A DNA stretch of 20,680 bases from CAYUYM01 sp964449305 (GTDB taxonomy: Bacteria; Bacteroidota; Ignavibacteria; SZUA-365; CAYQST01): assembly GCA_964449305.1 (NCBI GenBank), contig CAYUYM010000036.1, positions 1 to 20,680 on the forward strand, in the 5' to 3' direction. Made by a program: the position numbers and the translations under genes. The notes beneath the pieces are model-generated. The model made no database searches and was not told where the DNA came from. It saw nothing but the letters and a program-made list of their open reading frames with translations. Below, piece by piece: positions 8,948-16,316 of this stretch. How positions within the stretch are numbered: position 1 is the stretch's first letter; each line of letters starts with the position of its first letter.

Positions 8948-9496
8948 TCAGGCGCCGGGGATCCACGAGCGGACCATGGCCGCCTGCTCGAGTGTCTCCG
9001 GCGAGGGATGCCAGGCGTCCTGCACATGCTGGCGGAGCTGGCTGATGCGTGTGAGCGCGGTGTCGGATTCTGCGAGCCCATGGCGGATGAGATGACAGCC
9101 GACCACCGTGCCCGTGCGACCGAAGCCGCCGCGGCAGTGGACGTACACCGGCTTGCCGGCCTCCAGCGCCGCGTCGATGGCGTCGAGGATGCGCGCCATG
9201 TGCGCGACACTCGTGATCGAGACGTCGCGGATGGGGAGGCGGATGTGCCGCAGGCCGATGCCGCGTTCCAGAGCCATGGCCTCCAACAGCGGTTCATAGG
9301 GAGTGACGCGGACTCCGGCGGTGCTCGTCTCGCCCTCCTCGGTGAGATCGATGAAGACGCGAACCCCTGCGTCGATGATGGTCGTGAGTTTTTTCTGCGC
9401 TTCGCGCTCGTGGGCTGTTCCAGGGTAGGGTCCGGCCAGAAAACTGCCGGGCATCACCCAATAGGCGTTGGGGATGGGTTCGGAAAGCGTGTCCAT
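8948..9496 (-). CDS. Dual-specificity / tyrosine protein phosphatase
   Basis: This is a small cytoplasmic cysteine phosphatase. The signature HCRGGFGRTG carries the nucleophilic Cys and the phosphate-binding Arg. An upstream LPIRD segment supplies the likely general-acid Asp, and the N-terminal PNAYWVMPGSFLAGPYPG block is typical of bacterial dual-specificity phosphatases. I chose the ATG at 9496 (182 residues) because it starts shortly before that block. The frame also has an ATG at 9541 (197 residues) that lies inside a 16-base palindrome. Neither has a clear ribosome site. The gene follows the M28 peptidase in the same direction, and its stop is two bases before recC, so it is probably co-transcribed and perhaps coupled with recCBD. 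The substrate is unknown; it could be a phosphoprotein or a small phosphorylated molecule. Confidence 0.85.
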   Translation of the reverse strand: MDTLSEPIPNAYWVMPGSFLAGPYPGTAHEREAQKKLTTIIDAGVRVFIDLTEEGETSTAGVRVTPYEPLLEAMALERGIGLRHIRLPIRDVSITSVAHMARILDAIDAALEAGKPVYVHCRGGFGRTGTVVGCHLIRHGLAESDTALTRISQLRQHVQDAWHPSPETLEQAAMVRSWIPGA

Positions 9497-9530
9497 GCAG
9501 GTGCCTGTGATGGTGGATATGTCCCGGTGT

Positions 9531-9546
9531 GCCTGATGCATCAGGC
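9531..9546. repeat. 16-base perfect palindrome before the phosphatase gene
   Basis: The sequence gcctgatgcatcaggc equals its own reverse complement. It sits between the peptidase stop (9558) and the preferred phosphatase start (9496), and it overlaps the alternative start at 9541. It has no T-run on either side, so a factor-independent terminator is unlikely. It could be an operator, an RNA processing stem, or chance. Confidence 0.5.
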
Positions 9547-9557
9547 GGAGAAGCGTG

Positions 9558-11120
9558 TCAGTGGAGGACGGCCATCCTCCGTGTGATCTGGCCGTCGGGT
9601 GTCGTGAGCTGGATCAGGTAGGATCCGGATGGCAGCCCATCGCGGCGGAATGCCGCGGCGTGCACACCTGCCTCAGCGGGCCCGTCGTGCAGCACGCGCA
9701 CCTCGCGACCAAGGTGGTCGAACACGGCCAGGCGTGCAGGCATGGTTCGATCCACGGACCAGGTGATCTGGGTCGCATGTGTGAAGGGGTTGGGATGGTT
9801 CTGTTCGAGGGCGAAGCCGAGCGGCATTCCGTCGGCCATGACGCGCACCACGGGGGACCATGTCACTGCGCCGTTGCTGTCCATCTGCCGGAGTCGGTAC
9901 TCCTGCATCACACCGGATGCCGGATGATCGACAAAGGAATACTCGTGGCGCCCGGTCGTCGTTCCGTGTCCCTCCACCGTTCCGATGTCGGTGTATGCCG
10001 CCTCCGCGACCATCTTCCGCTGCACGGTGAAGCCGAGGTTGGACGTCTCGGACTCCGTGGTCCATTGGAGGAGCACGGAGTTGTCGCGAAGCGCGTGGGC
10101 GGTGAAGGCCGAGAGTTCCACAGGCGTGCTCTGCTGTGGCACGGCGAGCTGGGCGATGGAGGCCACCACCAGCTTCACCGCCGCATGGAAGATCGCCTGG
10201 TGCGAGGACTGGTTCATGATCTGCCAGTTGTCCTGCGCCGTGTGATAGTACAGGTTGAAATCGCCCGGGTATTCCTCGATCAGCAGCACCGCCGTCCTGC
10301 CCTTGCTCCAGAAGGAGGCGTGGTCACTCGCCGTGGTTCCGGGATTGACCGAGCGGAGGTCCGCCGGCAGCATGTACATCGTGTTGACATCCTCCATGTA
10401 GTCTGCGAGGTCCCTGGACCATGCCTGCGCGGTGTTGTTCGTGGTGTGAATCGTCATCTTCCGGTCGCCGTTCGCATCCCACATCAGCATGTCGCAGTTG
10501 ATGATGGCATGGATGGAATCGCCCTGATGGGCGGTGGCGTAGGCGGCCGACCCCAGCAGTCCCTGCTCCTCGCCACCAAAGGTGATGAAGCGGATCGTGT
10601 AGTCGAACGCGAAATTGCGCAGCACACGTGCCGCTTCCAGCACGGCCGCCGTGCCGGAGGCGTTGTCGTCGGCACCAGGGCAGCTCTGGTTCGCGGAATC
10701 GAAATGCCCGCAGATGATCACCTGGGCATTCCGGCGCCCCGGCAGAGTCGCGATCACGTTGGTCTTGTTGAACGGTGTGGCGTTGTATTCGTATTGCGGG
10801 TTCAGGCCGTACCGTTCGAAAATGCCATGGATGTGCTGCGCTGCCTGCTGGAAGAGCGTCGTGGTGCTGCGGCGGGAGGTGATGAGCACAGGAGCTCCGT
10901 TGATCGTCACCGCGGTCACGCCGGACAGTTCCTTCACGAATTTCTGCATCGAATCAAGTGAACATTGCGCCAGGGCGTTCTGCACAAGCGGATCAACAGT
11001 CACCACGCCGAAGTGATTCTGCGCGGAGAGTCCGCCTGTGGCGACAAGCAGGGCAGTGCACGAGAGGACGAGCAACCGGCGGAGTCGGGGGGTATGGTGA
11101 AGAAGGGCGGGAATGGGCAT
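9558..11120 (-). CDS. Secreted M28-family metallopeptidase with Por-type C-terminal sorting domain
   Basis: This is a predicted extracellular zinc aminopeptidase-like enzyme of 520 residues. Residues 1-33 look like a signal peptide (basic start, hydrophobic LLVLSCTALLVATGG, cleavage near LSAQ). The M28 domain (about 75-325) has all the di-zinc and catalytic residues: GHFDS (His139), GADDNASG (Asp152), FGGEEQG (catalytic Glu184, ligand Glu185), INCDM (Asp210) and YYHT (His293). A module opening with VELSAFTA (334-341) and LQWTTESETSNLGF follows. The tail from about 437 (LEQNHPNPF, then DHLGREVRVL and LPSGSYLIQL) is a T9SS type-A-like sorting domain, implying type IX secretion. The ATG at 11120 has AAAGGA eight bases upstream; the frame extends upstream through non-coding sequence. 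Substrate is unknown. It may be the first gene of the unit leading to the phosphatase and recCBD. Confidence 0.9.
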   Translation of the reverse strand: MPIPALLHHTPRLRRLLVLSCTALLVATGGLSAQNHFGVVTVDPLVQNALAQCSLDSMQKFVKELSGVTAVTINGAPVLITSRRSTTTLFQQAAQHIHGIFERYGLNPQYEYNATPFNKTNVIATLPGRRNAQVIICGHFDSANQSCPGADDNASGTAAVLEAARVLRNFAFDYTIRFITFGGEEQGLLGSAAYATAHQGDSIHAIINCDMLMWDANGDRKMTIHTTNNTAQAWSRDLADYMEDVNTMYMLPADLRSVNPGTTASDHASFWSKGRTAVLLIEEYPGDFNLYYHTAQDNWQIMNQSSHQAIFHAAVKLVVASIAQLAVPQQSTPVELSAFTAHALRDNSVLLQWTTESETSNLGFTVQRKMVAEAAYTDIGTVEGHGTTTGRHEYSFVDHPASGVMQEYRLRQMDSNGAVTWSPVVRVMADGMPLGFALEQNHPNPFTHATQITWSVDRTMPARLAVFDHLGREVRVLHDGPAEAGVHAAAFRRDGLPSGSYLIQLTTPDGQITRRMAVLH

Positions 11121-11128
11121 GAGTCTGG

Positions 11129-11134
11129 TCCTTT
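11129..11134 (-). promoter_or_regulatory. Ribosome binding site of the M28 peptidase
   Basis: AAAGGA on the minus strand lies eight bases before the ATG at 11120. It decides the start, because the open frame continues about 115 codons upstream without a stop and the signal peptide begins directly after this site. Confidence 0.6.
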
Positions 11135-11194
11135 CAAAACAGTGCCCACAATTTCGCCCATCATCCCCGGAAAAACAACGCGTTTGCGCACGGA

Positions 11195-11226
11195 TTTGCC
11201 CATGGCACGGTGCTTGTCTATCTTTC
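11195..11226 (+). promoter_or_regulatory. Possible Bacteroidota-type promoter of the debranching enzyme gene
   Basis: TTTG (11195-11198) is followed after 20 bases by TATCTTTC (11219-11226). This is close to the Bacteroidota consensus of a -33 TTTG and a -7 TAnnTTTG. It would start transcription about 25-30 bases before the ATG at 11260. It lies in the 139-base divergent region shared with the M28 peptidase. It is a pattern match only. Confidence 0.4.
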
Positions 11227-11259
11227 CAGCCTTTCCCTTCCACCCCCTCCCCGCCGCCC

Positions 11260-13485
11260 ATGACACTGCTTTCCGCGACTCTCGAATCCCTCACGCGCAT
11301 CATCCTCCATTTCGATGCCGATGCCTCACAGCTCGACATCGCCTCCATCACCATCGCCCCGGGCGTGCGCGTCCTCAAAGTGGAGGCGCTCGAGACCATC
11401 GCCGTGCTGACCACGGTGCCGCTCAACCTCTCCCACCGGCATGCCGTCACCGTCATGCATGCCGGCACGGTGCCGCTGGCCTACGGACGCATCTGGAACG
11501 CGTGGATCTCTGACAAGCCGCTGGGCGCGTTCTGCATCGACGGTGGCTGGGCCTTCCGCGTCTTCGCACCGCGGGCCTCCCGCGTGCAGCTCCAGCTCTT
11601 CTCCTCGCTTGACGCCGTTGATGGCGACTGCTACGACCTGGAGCGGGATGAGGCGGGCGTCTGGGAGATCCTTGTGGACCGCGACCTGGACCGGAGGTAC
11701 TACTGTTACCGCGTTTCGGGACCGGAGGGGGGCGATGAGGGCTTCGATCCGTCCATCCTGATCGCAGATCCCTATGGTCGTGCCATTGTGGCACGCAACA
11801 GCCACCGGCAGGAGGCGCGGACTCTCCTCTTTCGTGATGGAGCGGACATCGACTGGCAGGGCGATTCCCCGGTCCGCATCAACCCGCGTGATGCCGTCAT
11901 CTACGAGCTCCACGTGAAGGACATGACGCAGCACCCCTCGAGCGGTGTGCCGGCCGAGCTCGCAGGCACCTACCTCGGCCTAGTGCACAGGGCAGCAAGG
12001 GGCGGGATCTCGCACCTCAAGCGCCTCGGGGTGAATGCGGTGGAACTGCTGCCCTGTCAGCATTTCGCCGCCTTCGAACCACCATACGATGTGAAGACCC
12101 CCGAGGGCTGGTACAACTCGTGGAACCCCTATGAGTTCAACCACTGGGGCTACATGACTTCATGGTTCCTTGCACCGGAACCCTCCTACGCGATGGGGGA
12201 GCATGGTTGGCCCGGGCACTGGCACGACACGGGCCTCCGCCATATCACGGAGTTCAAGCTCATGGTGCGCGAGCTGCACCGCGAGGGCATCGCCGTGATC
12301 ATGGACGTCGTCTACAACCACACCTCGCACTACAACCAGCAGCCCCTGCGCCACCTCGACCGGAAGTACTACTACCGCGCCGATGAGCGCGGATTCTACA
12401 CGGGCGCCAGCGGCTGCGGCAACGACCTCATGACCGAGCGCCCCATGGCGCGCCGCCTCATCATCGACAGCATCCTGCACTGGATGACGGAGTTCCACGT
12501 CGACGGCTTCCGCTTCGACCTTGCCGCGCTCATCGACCAGGCCACGTTCATCGAGATCCGTGACCGGGCCCGCGCCATCAATCCCGACGTGCTCCTCATC
12601 GCCGAGCCGTGGGGCGGGGGCATGTACGACCTCGCACGCTTCTCCGACATCGGCATGCCGGCATGGAACGACGTCTTCCGGAACTCCGTCAAGGGCTTCC
12701 ACCCGGTCGGCGGCCTGGGGTTCATCTTCGGCAGCTGGGGATGGAATTCCCCCGAAGCCTTTGGTCAGTGGGTGCTGGGCTCGGTGCGCGACAAGGGCGG
12801 CCCCTTCCTCGACGCTGCACACGCGGTGAACTACCTCGAATCCCACGACGGCTACACGCTGGGCGACTTCATCCGCATCGCCACCGGCACCGTGGGCGAG
12901 CACGACGTGGTGACGAACATCCGGCGCAACGCCCGTCTCACCCCGCAACAGCTCCGGCTGCACCGGCTCGCCGCCCTGCTCCTGCTCACCTGCAAGGGCG
13001 CAGTGATGATCGCCGAGGGTCAGGAATGGGGGCGCAGCAAGGTCATCGCCCGCCGCGGCATCCCCGGCATCACTCCGGGCCTGCTGGACCACGACAGCTA
13101 CAACAAGGACGACGAGACGAACTGGCTGAACTACGATCACGCCGACATCAACGCCGACCTCGTGGACTACCACGCCGGACTCATCGCGATACGCCACGCG
13201 CTGCCGGCCCTGCGCCACGCAGCTCACGGGCACCACCGCTTCCTCGTGCCCGATACTCCCGTCGCCTCGGGCTACGTCATCGATGCAGCATCGGACGGGG
13301 TGGAGGATGTCTGCGTGCTCGTCAATCCCAACCCCGGGGCGGCAGCCACCTTCACCATCCCCGATGGGGAGTGGCTCGTGCTGGCCGATGACGAAGCCGC
13401 CTCACCAGCCGGGCTTCGGCGCATGCCCGGAGGTGCGGTGACCGTGCCTCCGGTTGCCGGTGTTGTTGCGAAACGCGTCTCCTAG
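11260..13485 (+). CDS. GH13 glycogen debranching enzyme (pullulanase/isoamylase/GlgX-like)
   Basis: This enzyme probably hydrolyses alpha-1,6 branch points of glycogen or related glucans. The 741-residue product has an N-terminal region (1-85) I do not recognise, a CBM48-like beta domain (about 88-175; GWAFRVFAPRASRVQL), the catalytic barrel (about 212-640) and a C-terminal beta domain. The GH13 regions are complete: DVVYNH (349-354), FRFD with nucleophile Asp420, IAEPW with acid Glu449, and LESHD with Asp530. The flank at 285-312 (NSWNPYEFNHWGY...EPSYAM) corresponds to the type I pullulanase YNWGYDP region but deviates from it. There is no signal peptide, so it is probably cytoplasmic and used for storage glycogen. 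The ATG at 11260 begins the plausible protein; earlier in-frame codons cover the promoter. No Shine-Dalgarno is present. It is convergent with glgB. GlgX, isoamylase and type I pullulanase cannot be separated here. Confidence 0.87.
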   Translation: MTLLSATLESLTRIILHFDADASQLDIASITIAPGVRVLKVEALETIAVLTTVPLNLSHRHAVTVMHAGTVPLAYGRIWNAWISDKPLGAFCIDGGWAFRVFAPRASRVQLQLFSSLDAVDGDCYDLERDEAGVWEILVDRDLDRRYYCYRVSGPEGGDEGFDPSILIADPYGRAIVARNSHRQEARTLLFRDGADIDWQGDSPVRINPRDAVIYELHVKDMTQHPSSGVPAELAGTYLGLVHRAARGGISHLKRLGVNAVELLPCQHFAAFEPPYDVKTPEGWYNSWNPYEFNHWGYMTSWFLAPEPSYAMGEHGWPGHWHDTGLRHITEFKLMVRELHREGIAVIMDVVYNHTSHYNQQPLRHLDRKYYYRADERGFYTGASGCGNDLMTERPMARRLIIDSILHWMTEFHVDGFRFDLAALIDQATFIEIRDRARAINPDVLLIAEPWGGGMYDLARFSDIGMPAWNDVFRNSVKGFHPVGGLGFIFGSWGWNSPEAFGQWVLGSVRDKGGPFLDAAHAVNYLESHDGYTLGDFIRIATGTVGEHDVVTNIRRNARLTPQQLRLHRLAALLLLTCKGAVMIAEGQEWGRSKVIARRGIPGITPGLLDHDSYNKDDETNWLNYDHADINADLVDYHAGLIAIRHALPALRHAAHGHHRFLVPDTPVASGYVIDAASDGVEDVCVLVNPNPGAAATFTIPDGEWLVLADDEAASPAGLRRMPGGAVTVPPVAGVVAKRVS

Positions 13486-13533
13486 GTTCCATCGTCTCCG
13501 TGCTGCGCGTACATCACGCCACGTCGCCTGGTA
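13486..13533. other. Convergent intergenic gap between the debranching enzyme gene and glgB
   Basis: These 48 bases separate two facing stop codons. An imperfect hairpin is possible at 13499-13523 (CGTG/CACG outer stem, GCGT/ACGC inner stem, a four-base bulge), but no T-run follows it on either strand. No confident terminator is visible. Confidence 0.35.
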
Positions 13534-15750
13534 TCATGCCTCCAATTTCAGGACGAGCATGCCAAGCGGGGGGACGCGAAGCACGACGGACGCCGGGCGG
13601 TCGTGCCAGGGCACATCCTCCGACTGGACACCGCCGTAGTTGCCCACGCCGCTGCCGCCGTAGGATTCCGCATCGCTGTTGAGCAGCTCGCGATACCGGC
13701 CCGCTGCCGGCACTCCCAACCGGTAGCCTTCGTGCACCGATGGCGTGAAGTTGAGAAGAAACACCAGCCGCTCGCGCCCGTCACGCGCGATGCGCTCAAA
13801 CGACAGCAGGCTGCGTTCCGAATCGTTGAAGTCGATCCACTGGAATCCCTCCCACGAACCGTCCACTTCATACATCGACGGCTCGGAGCGATAGGTGCGA
13901 TTCAGATCACACACCCAGTCCAGAAGCTGCCGGTGTGCGGGGTAGTTGAGCAGGCTCCAGTCGAGCTGGGTGTCGTGGTTCCATTCGTTCCACTGGCCGA
14001 TGTCCTGTCCCATGAACATGAGCTTCTTGCCCGGGTGCGCATACATGAAACCCCAGAACAGCCGGGTGTTCGCGAATTTCTGCCAGTAGTCGCCGGGCAT
14101 CTTGCTGATGAGCGAGCCCTTGCCGTGCACCACCTCGTCGTGGGAGATGGGGAGAAGAAACTGCTCGTTGAACGCATAGAGCAGGCTGAAAGTGAGGTTG
14201 TTGTGATGGTATTTCCGGAAGAGCGGATCCTTCTGGAAATACTCGAGTGTGTCATGCATCCAGCCCATGTTCCACTTGAAATCGAAGCCCAGGCCGTTGT
14301 GATCCACCGGATGCGTCACCCCCGTGAAGGCGGTGGATTCCTCGGCGATGACGGCCACGCCCGGGTGGTTCATCGAGATCATGAGGTTGAGCTGGCGGAG
14401 GAAATCGATGGCCTCGAGGTTCTCGCGGCCGCCGTGCTTGTTGGGAAGCCATTCGCCATCCTTCCGCGAATAGTCGAGATACAGCATGGACGCGACTGCA
14501 TCGATGCGCAGCCCGTCGATGTGGAACCTCTCGATCCAGAACAGCGCGTTGGCGATGAGGAAGTTCTTCACCTCGTTGCGCCCGTAGTTGAAGATGAAGG
14601 TGCCCCAGTCCATGTGCTCGCCCTTGCGCGGATCCTGGTGCTCGTAGAGATGCGACCCGTCGAACAGGCCGAGTGCATGGGCATCCTTGGGGAAGTGGGC
14701 CGGAACCCAGTCCAGAAACACCCCGATGCCCGCCTGATGAAGGTTGTCGATGAGCAAGCGGAACTCATCGGGGGGACCGAAACGGCTGGTGGGCGCGTAA
14801 TAGCCCGTCACCTGGTATCCCCAGGACCCGTCGAACGGGTGCTCCATGATGGGCATGAGCTCCACATGGGTGTAGCCCGTGCGGCTCACGTAGCGGACAA
14901 GCTCCTCCGCAAGATCGGCGTAGGTGATCCGACCTGTTGCGTCGTCGATCCTCCGGCGCCACGAGGCAAGATGCACCTCGTAGACCGACACCGGCTGCGA
15001 GCGCAGATCGGTCGCCCGGCGACGCTCCATCCACGCATCGTCGCACCACTGATGGCCGTCGAATGTGTGGACGATGGAGGCGGTCCGCGGGCGTTCCTCC
15101 ATGGCCGTGGCGTAGGGGTCCGTCTTGTCGAGCACATACCCTTCGCGGGTCTTGATCTCGTACTTGTAGAGCTCGCCGTCGCCGATGCCGGGAATGAAGA
15201 TCTCCCACACGCCTGAGGACCCGAGCACGCGCATGGCATGGTGCCGGCGATCCCAGGAGTTGAAGCTGCCGATCACGCTCACGGAGCGGGCGTTGGGAGC
15301 CCACACGGTGAACTCGATGCCGTCGACGCCGTTGATGGTGCGGTGATGCGCTCCGAGCTTGTCGAAGATGCGGAAGTGGTTGCCCTCGGCAAAGAGGTGC
15401 AGATCAAACTGGGTGAGCTGCGGAAGGAAGGCGTAGGAATCCCAGAACACCTCGGTGGACCCGCTGTGCGACACGTACTTCAGCTTGTAGGGGAACACCT
15501 CGCCGCGTTTTGTGTAGAGCGCTTCGAAGAAGCCGTCGTCATGGACGCGGTTCATCGGGGTCTCCTCCGCCACGGCATCACCGTCCATGCGAAGCACGAA
15601 GGCGGAGGCGGCGCGTGGGAGAAACGCCCGCACAATGACGGCGGGCTGCCCGCGGTGGGTGATCTGATGGATGCCGAGCACGGTGAATGGATCGTGATGC
15701 TCGGTGTAGATGATGCGGTAAATCTCGTCGTTCGGTGTCTTGGCTTTCAT
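13534..15750 (-). CDS. glgB: GlgB, 1,4-alpha-glucan branching enzyme
   Basis: GlgB cuts alpha-1,4 glucan chains and re-joins them as alpha-1,6 branches in glycogen synthesis. The product has 738 residues (E. coli 728). It has a first N-terminal beta domain (about 10-115; DPFTVLGIHQ), a CBM48 domain (about 140-235; FTVWAPNARSVSVIGSFNSWD), the catalytic barrel (255-630) and a C-terminal all-beta domain ending LGMLVLKLEA. Active-site motifs are WGYQVTGYYAPTSRFG (310-325), GLRIDAVASM with nucleophile Asp417, VIAEEST with Glu470, and ISHDEVVHGKGSL with Asp538. This is a full-length long-form (two N-terminal modules) enzyme. The ATG at 15750 is chosen because family similarity begins within ten residues; the open frame upstream runs into the neighbouring gene. 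No Shine-Dalgarno site is visible. Its promoter presumably lies in the 86 bases before it. Confidence 0.96.
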   Translation of the reverse strand: MKAKTPNDEIYRIIYTEHHDPFTVLGIHQITHRGQPAVIVRAFLPRAASAFVLRMDGDAVAEETPMNRVHDDGFFEALYTKRGEVFPYKLKYVSHSGSTEVFWDSYAFLPQLTQFDLHLFAEGNHFRIFDKLGAHHRTINGVDGIEFTVWAPNARSVSVIGSFNSWDRRHHAMRVLGSSGVWEIFIPGIGDGELYKYEIKTREGYVLDKTDPYATAMEERPRTASIVHTFDGHQWCDDAWMERRRATDLRSQPVSVYEVHLASWRRRIDDATGRITYADLAEELVRYVSRTGYTHVELMPIMEHPFDGSWGYQVTGYYAPTSRFGPPDEFRLLIDNLHQAGIGVFLDWVPAHFPKDAHALGLFDGSHLYEHQDPRKGEHMDWGTFIFNYGRNEVKNFLIANALFWIERFHIDGLRIDAVASMLYLDYSRKDGEWLPNKHGGRENLEAIDFLRQLNLMISMNHPGVAVIAEESTAFTGVTHPVDHNGLGFDFKWNMGWMHDTLEYFQKDPLFRKYHHNNLTFSLLYAFNEQFLLPISHDEVVHGKGSLISKMPGDYWQKFANTRLFWGFMYAHPGKKLMFMGQDIGQWNEWNHDTQLDWSLLNYPAHRQLLDWVCDLNRTYRSEPSMYEVDGSWEGFQWIDFNDSERSLLSFERIARDGRERLVFLLNFTPSVHEGYRLGVPAAGRYRELLNSDAESYGGSGVGNYGGVQSEDVPWHDRPASVVLRVPPLGMLVLKLEA

Positions 15751-15836
15751 GTGTGTCTGGGTTGATGAACGTTCGTCCGTGTCAACAATCCGACAACATA
15801 CAAAATTCCCCTCTTGAACACCGGCGTGGGGTGGCA
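15751..15836. other. Upstream region of glgB
   Basis: This 86-base, comparatively AT-rich gap follows the hydrogenase protease stop and precedes glgB in the same direction. On the minus strand it contains TTTTGTATGTTGT and a TTGACA, which could belong to a promoter, but I see no pair of boxes with good spacing. No terminator hairpin with a T-run was found. Confidence 0.3.
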
Positions 15837-16316
15837 TCAGCGGGAGGCGGGAGTGGAAAGCAGTTCCCGCAACAGGTGGATGGCAGTGTTCACTCCCCGT
15901 CGCGCCGGCGTCGAGAGGCCGGCCCCATGCTCCAGGTTGGCGGCGGGGATGGCGCAGATCAGCACCTGCGGGTCGGCTCCGTAGAGCTGCCGGGCCATGC
16001 CGACCAGCTCGTCGATGCCGATGCCGTGCGTGCCGCTGGAACCATGTGCCCCAGGACTCCATGCAGACAGACGCGTCTGCGCCACCGGCTCGATGGTCGC
16101 ATCGATGATGATGCATCGATCTGCGCCGGCGATGTCCTCGGCATGTTCCGGCATGAGCTGGAATGCGTGCACCACATGCAGACCGGGAATGCCGACGCGC
16201 TCCAGACGCCGCCCCACGGCATGGCCCGCGTCGTCGTCACCGCGCAGGGGGTTGCCGATGCAGAGCGCAAGGGTGCGGATCATCCCGTCGACAGCCGCCT
16301 CCGGCATGCAGATCAT
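15837..16316 (-). CDS. Hydrogenase maturation protease (M52/HycI-HoxW type)
   Basis: Proteases of this family bind the nickel in the large subunit of a [NiFe] hydrogenase and cleave off its C-terminal peptide as the last maturation step. The sequence has the family's first motif ALCIGNPLRGDDDAG (Asp28 at the position of HybD Glu16), FQLMPEH, CIIIDA (Asp72) and a THGIGIDELVGMARQLYG segment (His97). These give all three metal-ligand positions and the typical C-terminal GAGLS. The 159-residue length is normal. The ATG at 16316 overlaps the upstream stop as ATGA, a junction style used repeatedly here, but a GGAGG only two bases before it is too close; ATG at 16307 or 16283 (start MIRTLALCIGN) are good alternatives, and the last fits family length best. 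No hydrogenase gene is in the window, so its partner must be elsewhere. Confidence 0.87.
   Translation of the reverse strand: MICMPEAAVDGMIRTLALCIGNPLRGDDDAGHAVGRRLERVGIPGLHVVHAFQLMPEHAEDIAGADRCIIIDATIEPVAQTRLSAWSPGAHGSSGTHGIGIDELVGMARQLYGADPQVLICAIPAANLEHGAGLSTPARRGVNTAIHLLRELLSTPASR

Noticed and set aside
8946..8966. GTG start for recC seven codons upstream
   Set aside because: It would overlap the phosphatase gene by 19 bases and adds residues absent from the RecC family; the ATG at 8945 matches the family N-terminus.
9555..10961. 468-codon open frame antisense to the M28 peptidase
   Set aside because: The opposite strand encodes a complete peptidase with all zinc ligands; this frame shows no family features.
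11121..11468. N-terminal extension of the M28 peptidase frame
   Set aside because: The extension has no coding character, would hide the signal peptide, and overlaps the start of the divergent debranching gene. A ribosome site lies just before 11120.
13499..13523. Bidirectional terminator between the two glycogen genes
   Set aside because: The stem is bulged and short, and no T-run follows on either strand.
13603..15216. 537-codon open frame antisense to glgB
   Set aside because: It is a mirror frame of a fully conserved GlgB, with no recognisable domain and no independent start signals.
15751..16116. N-terminal extension of the glgB frame
   Set aside because: It overlaps the hydrogenase protease gene in another frame, and GlgB similarity starts at 15750.
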